A stretch of DNA of 16,287 nucleotides from Isotricha intestinalis. Lineage: Eukaryota > Ciliophora > Litostomatea > Vestibuliferida > Isotrichidae. The notes beneath the pieces are model-generated. The model was not told the DNA's origin. It made no database searches and saw only the letters and a program-made list of their open reading frames with translations. Both the position numbers and the translations under genes were made by a program. The DNA is taken from contig JAJJLU010004234.1 of assembly GCA_023807065.1 (NCBI GenBank), forward strand, positions 1-16,287, read 5' to 3'. The stretch's first letter is position 1, and every line of letters begins with the position of its first letter. Of the stretch, positions 8,325 through 16,088 are shown in pieces.

Positions 8325-9275
8325 ATGGACACAAGTGACAAAAAAATAGAAGAATTAAGAAAAAAAATGAATGAAGATGTAGATAATATGGAAGAAATAG
8401 ATAAAGCAAATTATAATTTTGAAATAGGGAAAATATATAAAGAAAGAAAAATGAAAAATGAGGCAATAGCAGAATTTAAAGAAACAATAGAAAAAACTCA
8501 ATCATTTAACACAAAAATAGATGCAATATTTGAAATATTACATATAGGAATATTAAATAAAGATTTAGATTTATTAAAAGAATATTTAGTTAAAATAAAA
8601 GATTTATTAAAAGATGGAGGTGATTGGGAAAAAAGAAATAGATTAAAAGTATATGATGGATTAAATTATATATTAAATAGAAATTTTAAAGAAGCTGGAA
8701 AATTATTTTTAGAAGCATTAATGACTTTTACTTCATATGAATTATTTGATTATAAAACTTTTGTTTTTTATACTGCAGTTACAAATATTATTACTGTAGA
8801 TAGAAATACTTTAAAAAATAGAGTAATTGATAATAGTGATGTTGTTAGTTGTATTAATGAAATTCCTCATTTGGAAAATTTTTTAAATACTTTCTATGAA
8901 GGAAATTATAATGAATTTTTAAAAGAATTTTATGCTATTGTTCAAAGATTAAAAACTGATTTTTTCTTTTCTAAACATTATAATTATTTCATGAATGAAA
9001 TGAGAATAAAAGTTTATTCTCAATTTCTTCAATCTTATAAATCAGTAACTATGGAAAATATGGCTAATGTTTTTGGAGTTTCTCAAAAATTTATTGATGA
9101 TGAATTAAGTAATTTTATTTCTCAAGGAAGAATTTCTGCTAAAATTGATAAAGTTTCTGGAGTAATTGAATGTAGTCAAGATGAACCTACTGTTGATTTA
9201 TATCATAATATTATTAGAGATAGTGATATTCTTATTAATAAAATTCATAAGTTAAGTAAGTTACTTGAACTTTAA
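8325..9275 (+). CDS. RPN7: 26S proteasome non-ATPase regulatory subunit 6 (Rpn7/PSMD6), N-terminally short
   Basis: The 316-residue product is collinear with eukaryotic Rpn7, a structural subunit of the proteasome lid. Highly conserved stretches include GGDWEKRNRLKVYDGLNYIL (about residues 95-115), FTSYELFDYKTFVFYTAVTN (about 136-156) and MRIKVYSQFLQSYKSVTMEN (about 226-246). The last includes the start of the PCI winged helix, which continues through FGVSQKFIDDELSNFISQGR and KIDKVSGVIE. C-terminal helices (IRDSDILINKIHKLSKLLEL) would join the lid helical bundle. Human PSMD6 has 389 residues. The alignment here begins near its residue 70, so the most N-terminal helices are absent. No upstream in-frame exon or GT-AG intron that restores them is visible before the ATG at 8325, so I take the short form as real or very divergent. 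The stop is TAA. Confidence 0.95.
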   Translation: MDTSDKKIEELRKKMNEDVDNMEEIDKANYNFEIGKIYKERKMKNEAIAEFKETIEKTQSFNTKIDAIFEILHIGILNKDLDLLKEYLVKIKDLLKDGGDWEKRNRLKVYDGLNYILNRNFKEAGKLFLEALMTFTSYELFDYKTFVFYTAVTNIITVDRNTLKNRVIDNSDVVSCINEIPHLENFLNTFYEGNYNEFLKEFYAIVQRLKTDFFFSKHYNYFMNEMRIKVYSQFLQSYKSVTMENMANVFGVSQKFIDDELSNFISQGRISAKIDKVSGVIECSQDEPTVDLYHNIIRDSDILINKIHKLSKLLEL

Positions 9276-9479
9276 ATTAAATTAAATTTATAAAAAAAAA
9301 TTATATTTTTTTCAATTCTTTATATATATATTTATTAAACTCATATTCTTTTACTTTTTATATTTATGTGGAAAAAACTTAAATTGTAATTATTATTTAC
9401 CTATTAAATAAAATAATTTTAATATTCAATAAATAAACAAATAATTTCTAGAAACTTTAACAAAAATAAATATAATATT

Positions 9480-11573
9480 TCATTTTAATGAAACATTAGT
9501 TAAAATATCTTCTTTATAATTAAAAAGAAGATCTCTAATATCAAGTAAATAATGATTTTTAATCATTTCAAAAGCAATTTTGACTAAAATTTTTTCTAAA
9601 TAAAATAAAGAATCATCTTTAGTATCTTCTCCCCAAAAAGAAGAAATTAATATACCATTTTCTTTTTGTAATTTAAAATTTTGTGCCATATTATCAACAA
9701 TAATACTTTTTGAAAGATCTCTTCCAAATTTACTTATATCTTTAATATAATAATTATTTATTATTGAACAACTTTCTCTATATAATCTATGTGAAAAATA
9801 AGTTCCTCTTTTTTCTTCAATACAATCTAATATTGGATCAGCATAATCTCTTGTTGAAGCTGTAAATATAATTAAATCATAATAATTTTTTATTGAATTT
9901 AAAAATTGAAATAAATATGGTCTTATTCTTGAAAGACCTTCATTTTCTTTATTATAAACAAATGAAATTAAAGTTTCATCTAAATCTAAAAATATTGTTA
10001 AAGGCTTCATAGGTGTTTTTTTTAAAATTACATTTCTCAATGGATAACTATTTTTTAAATTTGAATATAATATAGAACCTTCTTTATTCTTTATTTTTAA
10101 AATATCTGTTAAGAAAATTCTATGAATTTCTTCATGTGAATATTTTGAGTAATTATTAAAAATTAATAATATTTGAGGATTTATTATATTTGTATTTGTT
10201 TTATGAGGAGATAATATTAATGATAATAATTCATATATTTCATTAAGATTTTTATCTATTTGATTTATATAATATTCTCTACTTTTTATTTCTTTTGATG
10301 TTATTGATTTTAATTTAATTACCCAAATACTATTTAAGTATTCTTCATGTATTTTTGATAATATACTGTTACAAACTAATAAATAATTTTTATGATTTAA
10401 AGTTAAAATCCCTTTCACAGACTTCAAACATAATTTAAAATATTCTGGTTTAAAAGATAATTCATATATTATTAAAATAGATAATAAAGTAAGAGTATTT
10501 GATTCTTTAATTATACTTTTTATTTTTTCATCAATATAAAATTGACCTAAATTTCCTTTTAAAGAACAATTAAAATAATAATTCCACCATTCTAAACAAG
10601 CTTTATTAATTAAATTAAAATTATTTTCATTGATAAATTTTTGAAAACTTTTAAATTTCTCTTCAATAATAATTAAATCTTCAATATTAACTAATTCTTC
10701 ACAATTATTTTCATCAAAATAATTATTATTTAGCTTAATGTTTTCAAAAGATTTAGAAAGTAATTCTTCAGAAATACAATTCTTTCTATGAGTCAAATCA
10801 GTATTAAAAAAATGATTATTTCTACTATCATTCTTAATATAATTATTATTATAACAATTAGAATTATTATATAAATCCCTAGTAACAATTTTCGAAGGTT
10901 TTTTTAAAGGTTTTTTAATGATTTTTTTTTTTTCTGAAATTTTATTTTTAAAATAATCCCTAGAACTCTCTGTTAAATATTTATGTATAAAAGAAAAATT
11001 TCTACTATCTTTTAAAGGAGTATTAGAAGCAGAAGTTGTAGTACTAAATTCTTCATTTTCTTCAATTTCTAAATTTTCTTGAACAGTTTCTAAAGTTTTT
11101 AAAGATAATCTAGAAAGAAATGGATGTTTCTTTAAATCTTTTTTTGTTTTTGCTGGTTTTTCAGGCTTTAATAAATTTTTATGTAATTTTTCTGAATTTA
11201 ATTTTGTTGGAATTTCATTTTTTTCTTCTTTTTTTGCGTTATTTATTGATGATTGGTATTTAATATAATTATTTTGAAATGGACTTATTTTCCTTGGAGA
11301 TTTATCGTTTGAATTTTTTCTTTCTAACATTATTTTTTCTGGAAATTTTGGTTTTGATTCTCTTAAATTTGAAGTACTTGATGATTTTAATAATGAATGA
11401 ATATATGCTTTTTTTATTAAGGAATTTGGAGATTTTGATACTATTTTTCTTTCTTTTTTATTTTTTTCTTTTCTTGTATTTTCTATTGTTTTTGATCTTA
11501 AATTTTGAGAATTTGGCTTTAATTCATATTTTATACTTAAATTTATTTTCCTTTGATTTTTGTTTTTTTCCAT
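9480..11573 (-). CDS. FCP1/SCP-family (NIF domain) HAD phosphatase with long N-terminal extension
   Basis: I set the start at the ATG at 11573; the six codons upstream begin with GTG and are unlikely to be translated. The 697-residue protein has a catalytic domain at its C terminus. DLDET at residues 530-534 supplies the nucleophile Asp530 and general acid Asp532 of the DxDx(T/V) signature. RIRPYLFQFL and LIIFTAS (Thr571, Ser573) follow, then KDISKFGRDLSKSIIVDN (residues 611-628), which is the conserved KDL-S-x-x-GRDL / VDN block with the Asp627-Asn628 motif. All key residues are intact, so a protein Ser/Thr phosphatase is expected, of the group that includes RNA polymerase II CTD phosphatases and Dullard. 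Residues 1-200 are Lys/Ser/Pro-rich and disordered; about 270-500 is helical and unidentified. No BRCT domain is visible, so it is not classical Fcp1. The substrate is unknown. The stop is TGA. Confidence 0.92.
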   Translation of the reverse strand: MEKNKNQRKINLSIKYELKPNSQNLRSKTIENTRKEKNKKERKIVSKSPNSLIKKAYIHSLLKSSSTSNLRESKPKFPEKIMLERKNSNDKSPRKISPFQNNYIKYQSSINNAKKEEKNEIPTKLNSEKLHKNLLKPEKPAKTKKDLKKHPFLSRLSLKTLETVQENLEIEENEEFSTTTSASNTPLKDSRNFSFIHKYLTESSRDYFKNKISEKKKIIKKPLKKPSKIVTRDLYNNSNCYNNNYIKNDSRNNHFFNTDLTHRKNCISEELLSKSFENIKLNNNYFDENNCEELVNIEDLIIIEEKFKSFQKFINENNFNLINKACLEWWNYYFNCSLKGNLGQFYIDEKIKSIIKESNTLTLLSILIIYELSFKPEYFKLCLKSVKGILTLNHKNYLLVCNSILSKIHEEYLNSIWVIKLKSITSKEIKSREYYINQIDKNLNEIYELLSLILSPHKTNTNIINPQILLIFNNYSKYSHEEIHRIFLTDILKIKNKEGSILYSNLKNSYPLRNVILKKTPMKPLTIFLDLDETLISFVYNKENEGLSRIRPYLFQFLNSIKNYYDLIIFTASTRDYADPILDCIEEKRGTYFSHRLYRESCSIINNYYIKDISKFGRDLSKSIIVDNMAQNFKLQKENGILISSFWGEDTKDDSLFYLEKILVKIAFEMIKNHYLLDIRDLLFNYKEDILTNVSLK

Positions 11574-11861
11574 TTTTTTTATTAAATACACTTTTATTTA
11601 AGAATTAAACGAATTTTGAGGATAAATAATTTATTTATTTATTCATTTTAATGAAGATATTTTAAGGATATTTTGATTAATATAATTAATTTTACTTATA
11701 TTAATTCAATCAATTGAAAATTAGGAAAAAAATTAGGACAATATTAGAAAGATATAAAAAATCAAATTTTTTCCATCATATAAAAAAACAAAAATAAAAT
11801 AAAAATAATAAAAATAAAAAACAATAAAACAAAAAAAAATAATCTCAAATTATTAAAAACA
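11574..11861. promoter_or_regulatory. Divergent promoter region between phosphatase and SFT2 genes
   Basis: These 288 bases separate two outward-facing start codons and must hold both promoters. The composition is almost entirely A and T; the last about 100 bases before the SFT2 start are A-rich on the plus strand, as would suit an A-rich leader. No motif was recognised. Confidence 0.5.
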
Positions 11862-12356
11862 ATGAAAAATTTTGTTCAAAATATATCAGGTTTATCAAAA
11901 AACAATTCTCTCTGTCCAGAATTAGATTTAAAAACTAGAGTAATAGGTTTTTTCATATCATGTTTAATAGGAATAATAATGATGATAGGTTCAATATATC
12001 AATTATATACATTATCATTTGGAGGACAAAGATTTTTTGCAATATGGTATACTTTAGGAAATATAGTTGCTTTAAGTTCAACTTTTTTTTTAATGGGACC
12101 TAAAAAACAATGTGAAAATATGATGAATAAAATAAGATTTAAAGCTTCTTTACTTTTAATTTCTAGTATTATTTGTTGTTTTATTTTTGGAGTTTTTGGT
12201 TTTCACAAAATATTAGTTATTTTATCTGTTTTTGTTCAATTTTTTGCTTTAATTTGGTATGTTCTCTCTTATATTCCTATGGGAAGAACCATTGTCGGAA
12301 AATTTATTAAAAATTTCTTTTTTGGAGATAATGAAGATTATTATTCTATTGTTTAG
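11862..12356 (+). CDS. SFT2: SFT2-like vesicle transport membrane protein
   Basis: The 164-residue product matches the SFT2/Got1-like family, small four-span Golgi proteins that help endosome-derived vesicles fuse with the Golgi. The family signature CP-x-L-x-L-K-T-R-x-x-GF is seen as CPELDLKTRVIGF at residues about 23-35. TM1 follows at about 32-52. The conserved FAIWYTLGNIVALSSTFFLM segment and GPKKQCENM (about residues 66-95) come next, then paired spans at about 97-118 and 122-140, and the C-terminal SYIPMGR motif. Length and topology fit SFT2D1/2. The ATG at 11862 follows an A-rich leader, and TAG is the stop, the only TAG used in the window. The first half uses A-ending codons and the second half T-ending ones, with the change near 12080. 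Confidence 0.93.
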   Translation: MKNFVQNISGLSKNNSLCPELDLKTRVIGFFISCLIGIIMMIGSIYQLYTLSFGGQRFFAIWYTLGNIVALSSTFFLMGPKKQCENMMNKIRFKASLLLISSIICCFIFGVFGFHKILVILSVFVQFFALIWYVLSYIPMGRTIVGKFIKNFFFGDNEDYYSIV

Positions 12357-12607
12357 ACTTGTTAATTTTGTTTTTATACTATTTTTTATTTAAATTTTTA
12401 AGTTTTAAATTTTTAGTTTTTATTTTTTTTAATTTTTTTTAAAGGGTATGAAAAAAATATCAAATTTAAATTGAATTTATATTTATAGTTTATATTATTA
12501 AAAAAAATTTTTTTCAAAGAAAAAATCTGAAAATATAAATATTCAAATTTAAATTTTTTTATTCTTTATTCAAAGGGAAAAGAAGATAAATTATCTAAAT
12601 TAAAAAG

Positions 12608-12617
12608 AAAAAAAAAA
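12608..12617 (-). terminator. RNA polymerase III terminator of tRNA-Asn
   Basis: Ten consecutive A on the plus strand give a T10 run on the coding strand directly after the tRNA discriminator base, with a further T5 tract after one C. Four or more T is enough for Pol III termination in eukaryotes. Confidence 0.8.
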
Positions 12618-12629
12618 CGCCCCAGGAAT

Positions 12630-12638
12630 GGTTCGAAC
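12630..12638 (-). promoter_or_regulatory. tRNA internal B box
   Basis: GTTCGAACC on the coding strand matches the eukaryotic Pol III B-box consensus GWTCRANNC and forms the T loop. Confidence 0.85.
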
Positions 12639-12671
12639 ATTCGACCTGCAGGTTAACAGCCTGACGCTCTA

Positions 12672-12683
12672 CCTACTGAGCTA
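12672..12683 (-). promoter_or_regulatory. tRNA internal A box
   Basis: TAGCTCAGTAGG on the coding strand matches the Pol III A-box consensus TRGYNNARNNG and forms the D arm. Confidence 0.85.
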
Positions 12684-12690
12684 CTAGGGC

Positions 12691-13120
12691 AATGCTAAAG
12701 TATTATTATTTGTAAAGTAAATAAAAAAATAAGAGAAAAGTATTGTTATATGTCTTTTAAATATTCAAATAGTAACTTTTGTATTATTCTTAAATTTAAA
12801 ATACATAAAAGCTAATTTTTATAGAAACATATAATTTATATATAATGAAATAATGAATTATATTAATTTTATATTCATTTATTTTTTCATATTTTATTAA
12901 TTGTTTTAAAATTTTTAGAAAAATGAAAAACTCCTTTAATGAAATTTTTTATATAAAAATTGAAACAAATATAAATAAATTGTTTAGATATAAATTGTAT
13001 TCAATATATTTTAAAATTAATAACAGTATTATATATTTAATTTTGATATTAATAATATTTTTAAATCACTTTTTTAATTTTTTGATTAAATGATTTAAAT
13101 ATAAATAAACCACAATAAAT
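12691..13120. other. 430-bp intergenic region, no gene seen
   Basis: This stretch upstream of the tRNA and downstream of the minus-strand membrane-protein gene has frequent stops in all frames, no cloverleaf or snRNA-like structure that I can recognise, and no direct repeat. It contains one very short ATG frame near 12921 with no support. It is treated as spacer and 3' UTR. Confidence 0.6.
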
Positions 13121-13735
13121 TTATTTAGATAATAATATGACATTAATCCTATTTAATTTCAAATGAACAAAATAAGAGAAAACAATCCACAATAAATAAA
13201 ATTTAATGATTTCTCCACAACTTCCCAAAATCAAATAAAAGCTAAATTTTTTAAGAAAATTAGCTCCTTCACCTAAAGGATGAATAATTCCAAAAGCAAT
13301 TAAAATAATATTAAAAATAAAAAGAGTTAATTCAAAAATAAATAAACTTTCATATAATTTGAATCCAACAACAGCATCATAATATTTTAAAGTAACAGTA
13401 GAAACATATAAATAAATTCCAGAAACCAAATAAAAAACAGAATAAATAAAAAATTCTAAAAAATTAAAAAAATTAGTATTAATATATGTAAATAAAACAT
13501 TAATTAAACCTAAACAAATTAATATTATTGATATAAATTTAATTGAATTCAATAATGAATATCCAAATAAAAATTCTACTTCAACAGATTTTGGTTTAAA
13601 TATATATAAAAAGCTTTCTTTTGTTGAATTACTATTTTGTGATTGAATATCTATTTTAATTTCTGTTACTTCTTTAATATTTTCATTTTTTAAATTTTCT
13701 TTTTTATTAATTTTTAATTTTTCTTCTTTTGACAT
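13121..13735 (-). CDS. Four-span membrane protein, family not recognised
   Basis: The 204-residue product has a charged, Lys/Glu-rich cytosolic head (residues 1-45) and then four hydrophobic segments at about 59-85, 90-112, 120-150 and 163-190, ending LNRINVILLSK. A FGIIHPLGEG loop lies between spans three and four. The four-span, short-loop layout recalls MARVEL-like or tetraspan proteins, but I see no diagnostic Cys pattern and do not assign a family. It is transcribed head-to-head with the FHA gene, with only 50 bases between the two ATGs. There is no signal peptide, so the N terminus is probably cytosolic. The stop is TAA. Codon use goes from A-ending near the start to T-ending in the second half. 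Confidence 0.82.
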   Translation of the reverse strand: MSKEEKLKINKKENLKNENIKEVTEIKIDIQSQNSNSTKESFLYIFKPKSVEVEFLFGYSLLNSIKFISIILICLGLINVLFTYINTNFFNFLEFFIYSVFYLVSGIYLYVSTVTLKYYDAVVGFKLYESLFIFELTLFIFNIILIAFGIIHPLGEGANFLKKFSFYLILGSCGEIIKFYLLWIVFSYFVHLKLNRINVILLSK

Positions 13736-13785
13736 TTATTTTTTAATTTTTATAAAAATAATTTTTCAAAAAAAAAAACAAAAAA
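13736..13785. promoter_or_regulatory. 50-bp bidirectional promoter/leader
   Basis: Only 50 bases lie between the outward-facing start codons of the four-span protein (13735) and the FHA gene (13786). They consist of T-rich then A-rich runs and no clear motif. Both genes must start transcription within, or overlapping, this very short interval, which implies short 5' UTRs and probable co-regulation. Confidence 0.6.
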
Positions 13786-15121
13786 ATGAGAAGATTGTTG
13801 GTAATATTTTTTTATAATTAAATATAGCAATATTGTTGTTATCCAAGTAATAAAGGAGAACTTTCTTTAAATGATCAAATAGCAGAAATAAAAGAAGAAA
13901 AAGAAAGTAGAAATGTTCAAAAGCCAGATTCTGATTTAAGTAAATTATAATAATAATAAATATATAGCAAAGGATCAAATAGTTCATGATGTTCAAAATA
14001 AAGTCGAAGAAAAAAAAAAAGAAGATAATAATTCTCCCAAATTAAAATCTGCTTTGAATCAAAATAAACAAGAAGAAGAAAATAAAAGTCTAAAATCAAA
14101 TAAAAATAACAATGAAAAACCAAACCCTAATATTATAAATAACGATAATTCAAATAATGATAATCCAAATAATGATAATTCAAATAAAAATAATTCAAAT
14201 AAAAATATTATAAATGAAAAAGAAAAAGAAAAAGAAGAGGAAAAAGAAAAAGAAAATGAAAAAAAAAATGAAGAAAAAGAGAAAATAAAGGAGAATTTAA
14301 CAAATAATTTATATTTAAATAAAAATGAAAATGAAAAAGAAAAAGAAAAAGAAAAAGATCCAGCATTACACATAATAGTATCACATAGAGAAATATCAAT
14401 AGAAGAAGAAACAAAGGCTGGAATATTAATAATAAAAGAAGAAGAAGGAAATATATTACATGGAAAAGAATTAAAAATAAAAGCAAGTGGAATGGAAGGT
14501 GGAAGAGGAAAAAAAGATGGTGTGACTATATTTGGAATAGATAATAATAATCATAAATTTAATCCTGATTTTATTTTAAATTGCCAAGAACAAATTGATT
14601 ATCCTTATATTTTTGCTATTTATTATCAAAAAGAAACTCAAAATTATTTTATAAGATCTTATTCTGGGATTGATACTGATAAAAAAATATTATATATTAA
14701 ATTAAATGAAAATTATAATTTACCTTTAAAAGAAAAAGAAATTTTAACTGCTGGAAATTTTATTTTTCAAATAAATTTATTAGAAGATAATAAAATTGAA
14801 ATTATTAATTTATCTAGAATTGATTTTTCAGAACAAAATAAACAAATTTTTGATCCAAATACTTGTAAAGAAATTTCTATTGGAAGAGATAAAAATTGTA
14901 TTATAAGATTTCCTAATGATAAATCTTTAAGTAGAAATCAAACTACTTTTTATTATAATGATTATAAAAAAGAATGGGTTATTTATGATGGAAATAAAAA
15001 TAAAAATTCTACTAATGGAACTTGGGTTTTTGGTACTCATTCTTTTATTGTTAAAAATCAAATGATTGTTGAAATTTTAAATTCTAAATTAAAATTTATT
15101 CTTAAAGAAAATGATATATAA
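13786..15121 (+). CDS. FHA-domain protein, three exons with two tiny introns
   Basis: I model exons 13786-13800, 13828-13939 and 13968-15121, giving 426 residues. No ATG lies in the open frame just before the obvious 3' exon; removing two GT-AG introns of 27 and 28 nt joins it to an ATG and adds an N terminus starting MRRLLQYCCYPSNKGE. Cys8-Cys9 could be lipidated. Residues about 17-140 are low-complexity Glu/Lys/Asn/Asp and probably disordered. A middle domain (about 145-325) contains ASGMEGGRGKKDGVTIFG (about 215-232) and may be a degenerate first FHA fold. The C-terminal FHA domain has GR at 348-349, SRNQ at 364-367 and NSTNG at 389-393. These are the phosphothreonine-binding landmarks, except that the usual His after Ser-Arg-x is Gln367. 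The likely role is phosphopeptide-dependent signalling; the partner is unknown. The stop is TAA. Confidence 0.85.
13801..13827 (+). other. 27-nt intron 1 of the FHA gene
   Basis: It begins GTAATA and ends ATATAG, with a T-rich centre. It lies after codon 5 in phase 0. The length is a multiple of three, but read in frame it contains TAA and TAG, so an unspliced transcript would stop at once. In ciliates with tiny introns, retained 3n introns tend to carry such stops and so become visible to nonsense-mediated decay. Confidence 0.8.
13940..13967 (+). other. 28-nt intron 2 of the FHA gene
   Basis: It begins GTAAAT and ends TATATAG and is pure A/T in between. It lies after the first base of codon 43 (phase 1). 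If retained it gives a TAA four codons into the intron frame. Removal joins DSDL to TKDQIVHDVQ in a fully open frame that continues into the long third exon. Confidence 0.8.
14144..14203 (+). repeat. Four 15-nt tandem units in the FHA gene
   Basis: Four consecutive copies of a GATAATTCAAATAAT-like unit, with one to three differences, encode the pentapeptides DNSNN, DNPNN, DNSNK and NNSNK. They lie in the disordered linker before a (Lys-Glu)n stretch and are likely to expand and contract by slippage. Confidence 0.85.
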
Positions 15122-15359
15122 AGTTATTATATAAAAAGTGTTTTTAATTAATGAAGTATTATGAAGAATATGTAAATAACTTTTTTTATGATTGCTAAAA
15201 TTAATTTTGATTCATAAACAATAAACTTACAAAATAAAAAAAAGAAAATATATCACTTAATCAAGATGATAAGAAAACATTTTTTATACTAAATTTATAT
15301 TATAAAGATTTTTTTTATATTTATTGATTAATAATTATTTCTTAAATTTCATAAAAAAA
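15122..15359. other. Intergenic spacer between two plus-strand genes
   Basis: These 238 bases hold the FHA 3' UTR and the promoter of the next gene. There are no ORFs of interest. The in-frame codons upstream of the ATG at 15360 begin with TTG and are treated as leader. Confidence 0.5.
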
Positions 15360-16007
15360 ATGGAAAATGAAAATTTGTTGACAAATTCAAATGAATTTAA
15401 TAAAAAAAAATCAAAGACAGAAAAACATAAAATAATATTGAAATATTATTATTCAATAATATTATATTGGAAAATACTTCATATAATATTATTTTTTATA
15501 AATCTCTTTTTAATTGTTCATTTATGTTTCATAGGAAAAAAAGATTTTGATGTTAAATGCCATTTTTATGTTTTATTATGTGCTATAGTGATTATATGTA
15601 ATTTAACAAGTAATTGTTATTGTTTAATTAAATTATTTCAAAATAAACCTAAGGAAGCAACTAATCAAATTAGTAATTTTAGTTTATTAATTTCTTTTAG
15701 TTTAATTTTCTTTGCTTTAGTTTTAAATAAAAAATTATTAGGAAAAGGAGTTTATAACTTTTTAAATCATAAAACTAATTATGAAGCAGTTTTTGGAGGC
15801 TTACTTATTATTGTTTTTGCTGTTTTAATTTTAACTTTTAAAATGAAAGAATTTTTCAATGATAATATTCCTTTTGGAGAAAATGATGAAGAAGGTGAAG
15901 ATAATGATGGTAATGATACTAATGATGATAATAATGAAAATCAAAATAATAAGAATGAAAATAATATAAATGATAATGATGAGAAAAATGAAAATATTAA
16001 AAGTTGA
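15360..16007 (+). CDS. Four-span membrane protein with acidic Asn/Asp-rich tail, family not recognised
   Basis: I start at the ATG at 15360, preceded by eight A, because the upstream in-frame codons begin with TTG. The 215-residue product has a basic head (residues 1-30) and four hydrophobic segments at about 36-58, 68-92, 107-126 and 142-162. A tail of about 50 residues made almost only of Asn, Asp, Glu and Lys follows. The first loop has a short GKKDFDVKCHF segment and the second span is Cys-rich (LLCAIVIICNLTSNCYCL). The layout is similar to the minus-strand gene at 13121-13735, on the other side of the FHA gene, so the two could be distant relatives; I see no shared motif that proves it. 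The stop is TGA. No function is assigned. Confidence 0.8.
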   Translation: MENENLLTNSNEFNKKKSKTEKHKIILKYYYSIILYWKILHIILFFINLFLIVHLCFIGKKDFDVKCHFYVLLCAIVIICNLTSNCYCLIKLFQNKPKEATNQISNFSLLISFSLIFFALVLNKKLLGKGVYNFLNHKTNYEAVFGGLLIIVFAVLILTFKMKEFFNDNIPFGENDEEGEDNDGNDTNDDNNENQNNKNENNINDNDEKNENIKS

Positions 16008-16088
16008 AATGAAATTGGGCTTTGATTTAAATTTTCAAAAAAAAAATGTAAAATTTTCCAACAATTAATTGAAATAAAAAAAAAAAAT

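Larger units (their letters stand above)
12618..12690 (-). tRNA. tRNA-Asn, anticodon GTT
   Basis: The 73-base cloverleaf folds with acceptor GCCCTAG / CTGGGGC (one T-G wobble), D stem GCTC/GAGC, anticodon loop CTGTTAA with anticodon GTT, a five-base variable loop AGGTC, and T arm GAATG-TTCGAAC-CATTC. The discriminator is G and CCA is not encoded. There is no intron. The anticodon stem has four pairs plus a T27-C43 mismatch at its base. The internal promoter boxes are intact. GTT reads AAC and, by wobble, AAT, which is among the commonest codons in these Asn-rich genes. It stands alone between convergent SFT2 and the minus-strand membrane-protein gene; no other tRNA is nearby. Confidence 0.96.

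Noticed and set aside
11574..11591. Six-codon upstream extension of the phosphatase
   Set aside because: It starts with GTG, which eukaryotes rarely use; the ATG at 11573 has an A-rich leader like the other genes.
11279..11608. Plus-strand frame opposite the phosphatase N terminus
   Set aside because: Shadow of the Lys-rich extension; almost only Leu, Phe and Ile.
13797..13827. Alternative 5' splice site four bases upstream for FHA intron 1
   Set aside because: It gives a frame that meets a stop about 17 codons later and does not join the FHA frame.
13766..14486. Minus-strand Ser/Phe- and Leu-rich frames opposite the FHA gene
   Set aside because: They are reverse readings of the Lys/Glu/Asn repeats and the tiny-intron region; the plus-strand spliced model explains the sequence.
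15324..15359. Twelve-codon upstream extension of the last plus-strand gene
   Set aside because: It starts with TTG; the ATG at 15360 is preferred.
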